Shown here: positions 63,601 through 64,000 of the stretch, one piece after another
Position numbering within the stretch: the first letter of the stretch is position 1
Layout: the number at the start of each line of letters is the position of its first letter
Assembly: GCA_016787665.1 (NCBI GenBank)
Contig: JAEUUC010000001.1
Coordinates: 23,948 to 87,947 of the forward strand
Origin: Cyclobacteriaceae bacterium
GTDB taxonomy: Bacteria; Bacteroidota; Bacteroidia; Cytophagales; Cyclobacteriaceae
Direction of reading: 5' to 3'
DNA: 64,000 nt
Notes under the pieces: generated by a model
The model's database searches: none
What the model was told of the DNA's origin: nothing
Seen by the model: only the letters and a program-made list of their open reading frames with translations
Position numbers and translations under genes: made by a program

Positions 63601-64000
63601 ATCGATACTGGTGGGTGCGGGCACCACTTTGTTGGTGATGGTATTGGAGGTGTAGGTGATGAGCGTGCAGCCGCCCAGGTCGGGGGTGAGCACACAGGTG
63701 ATTACATCGTTGTTGCTCAGGCTGGTGTTGGTGTACGAAGGGCTGTTGGTGCCCACGTTTGTGCCGTTCAGCTTCCACTGATAGGTAGGAGACGGGCCGG
63801 CATTGGTAGCGGTGGCGGTGAAGGTTCCGGTGTTGAAGTTGGAGACGATGACGTTGTTGAGTGTACCACCTACCGTGTTGATGGAGACATCCACGAGCAG
63901 GGGTAAAGTAGGAATCAGGGCACTGATGTACAGGAGGGTTCCGTTTTTGTAGTAACGCACGACTCCTGCTTCTACGGCAATGCGCAGTACATCACCGGTA
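60628..64000 (-). CDS. Large repetitive T9SS-exported surface protein, N-terminus beyond the right edge
   Basis: The frame is open to the window end, so the start is missing; at least 1124 residues are visible. It consists of repeats of about 250 residues that start VVPAPTSIDF and contain a lectin-like segment (GNSLSKIQGGNNWNGG.. MIGLSS.NLNADWT) plus an Ig-like segment (AGPSPTYQWKLNGT). A region with the TWTG/AVIPSVG stretch seen in filamentous surface proteins follows. It ends in a T9SS type A sorting domain (VFPNPLLRSEPVSIQF.. ending KLVVR). It is thus secreted through the outer membrane and attached to the surface; adhesion is likely. Confidence 0.88.
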   Translation of the reverse strand, partial: TGDVLRIAVEAGVVRYYKNGTLLYISALIPTLPLLVDVSINTVGGTLNNVIVSNFNTGTFTATATNAGPSPTYQWKLNGTNVGTNSPSYTNTSLSNNDVITCVLTPDLGGCTLITYTSNTITNKVVPAPTSIDFFIRGTTAASACNTVDEQVKWTLPDLLNLNATGNSLSKIQGGNNWNGGAASGNTVANNGYMEFTASETNTQRMIGLSSVNLNADWTTIRYAFYLNTGGVLEIREEGSGNRITGGTYTTGDVLRIAVEAGVVRYYKNGTLLYISALIPTLPLLVDVSINTVGGTLNNVIVSNFNTGTFTATATNAGPSPTYQWKLNGTNVGTNSPSYTNTSLSNNDVITCVLTPDLGGCTLITYTSNTITNKVVPAPTSIDFYLSGTISTSACTEAIEQVVWRLSDLVNTNSSGNNLTKIQGGGAWNGGAASWNQVSNNGYLQFTASETNTARMIGLSSTNLNADWTTIRYAFYLNTGGNLEIREQGSGNLLGAATYATGDILRIAVEAGTVKYFRNGALLYTSALVPTLPLLADASILTVGGTLTNALVVNNSNAGTFAVTATNAGPSPTFTWRVDGAVVQTGTSTTYTNTGLLPGQVVTCSLTPDLGGCFSAVYNSNSITINGPGGPPTTWTGAVSSNWNIAGNWTNGIPDKFKAAVIPSVGVTNLLNLTTSANVYDITIQAGASFTISGTNQLYVFRNFVNNGTFIPNSSRIHFVGCSNASSLSSSANQTFTNFTVNTSFGLTISGTGLQQISGNLSLVQGVITTTNPLVLLASSTTTGGTNASYVDGPIRKVGNTAYTFPTGDGGFYRPVTIGAPGIASDHFTAQYFRAAQTFGAALAPTLDRISSCEYWTLDRTNGASNVSVTLTWQEAACSTGYITNPATMVVTRWNGAQWVNQGNGGTTGTATNGSVVSLGPVTAFSPFTLGSLTAENPLPITLLSFQAVREESHVKLAWEVAEELNNDFFTIERSANGKDFETLFTEPGAGVRGGYKKYEIEDSTPLEGLSYYRLSQTDFDGTRTYFDVVRVNFSDLIEPEPIVFPNPLLRSEPVSIQFLAPEEDQLRVTFVNTLGQIVNSSMHKLGRGFNYLSVPVDWPEGGIYFIKLESSRGQWLTKLVVR
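62848..64000 (-). repeat. 750-bp near-identical tandem repeat in the T9SS surface gene
   Basis: Bases 62848-63250 recur at 63598-64000 with only scattered changes (period 750). A more diverged copy lies further toward the 3' end of the gene. The array continues past the window edge. Confidence 0.9.

Overview
The window looks like chromosomal DNA of a Bacteroidota bacterium, probably of the Cytophagales. The signs are a TonB receptor paired with a DUF4249 lipoprotein, a type IX secretion (T9SS) C-terminal sorting domain, and promoters of the TTG-N19-TAnnTTTG type in front of the tRNA and the pyruvate dehydrogenase E2 gene. I saw no rRNA, CRISPR array, transposase or prophage.

Positions 1-17400 are ordinary chromosome. 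They hold an ABA4-like membrane protein (cut by the left edge), an SGNH hydrolase, a Rieske oxygenase, a penicillin-binding-type serine hydrolase, a DoxX protein, a bestrophin, a TonB receptor with its DUF4249 partner, a propeller/barrel protein with a zinc-protease motif, PDH E2, HslV, a class III aminotransferase and GAPDH. tRNA-Glu follows at 17520.

Positions 17748-58587 are a dense accessory locus. It encodes nine caspase-fold proteins (eight caspase/metacaspase-like, one TPR-CHAT), each with a visible His-Gly and Cys catalytic pair and each with a signal peptide, so all should act outside the cytoplasm. They are fused to WD40 or other propellers (19234, 26766, 41085), TPRs (23757, 35632, 41085, 54664) or nothing (17748, 33546, 45071). 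Interspersed are an HtrA-like serine protease, a CAP protein, an NlpC/P60 hydrolase, a thioredoxin-fold protein, a pentapeptide/K+-channel-like protein, TPR and other lipoproteins, a small secreted cysteine-containing protein, and an ECF sigma factor with a TPR-bearing anti-sigma-like protein. A six-gene operon runs from 32073 to 46654.

Two patterns tie the locus together. First, GTTGAC-N16-CATNAAC (one site reads CATAAC) occurs at fixed spacing in front of six transcription units, including the sigma gene itself. This points to one ECF regulon. Second, a short [R/K]G(A/G) motif, often [R/K]GA(E/A/D)xE, recurs at non-homologous but suggestive places: just after the signal peptide, just before a caspase domain, in the loop after the catalytic Cys, and in the periplasmic part of the anti-sigma protein. 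Many caspase-fold proteases outside animals cut after Arg/Lys, so this could be a processing or substrate motif of an extracytoplasmic proteolytic network. That is inference.

Positions 58610-64000 hold a membrane-anchored serine hydrolase and the 3' part of a large repetitive T9SS-exported protein that runs off the right edge.
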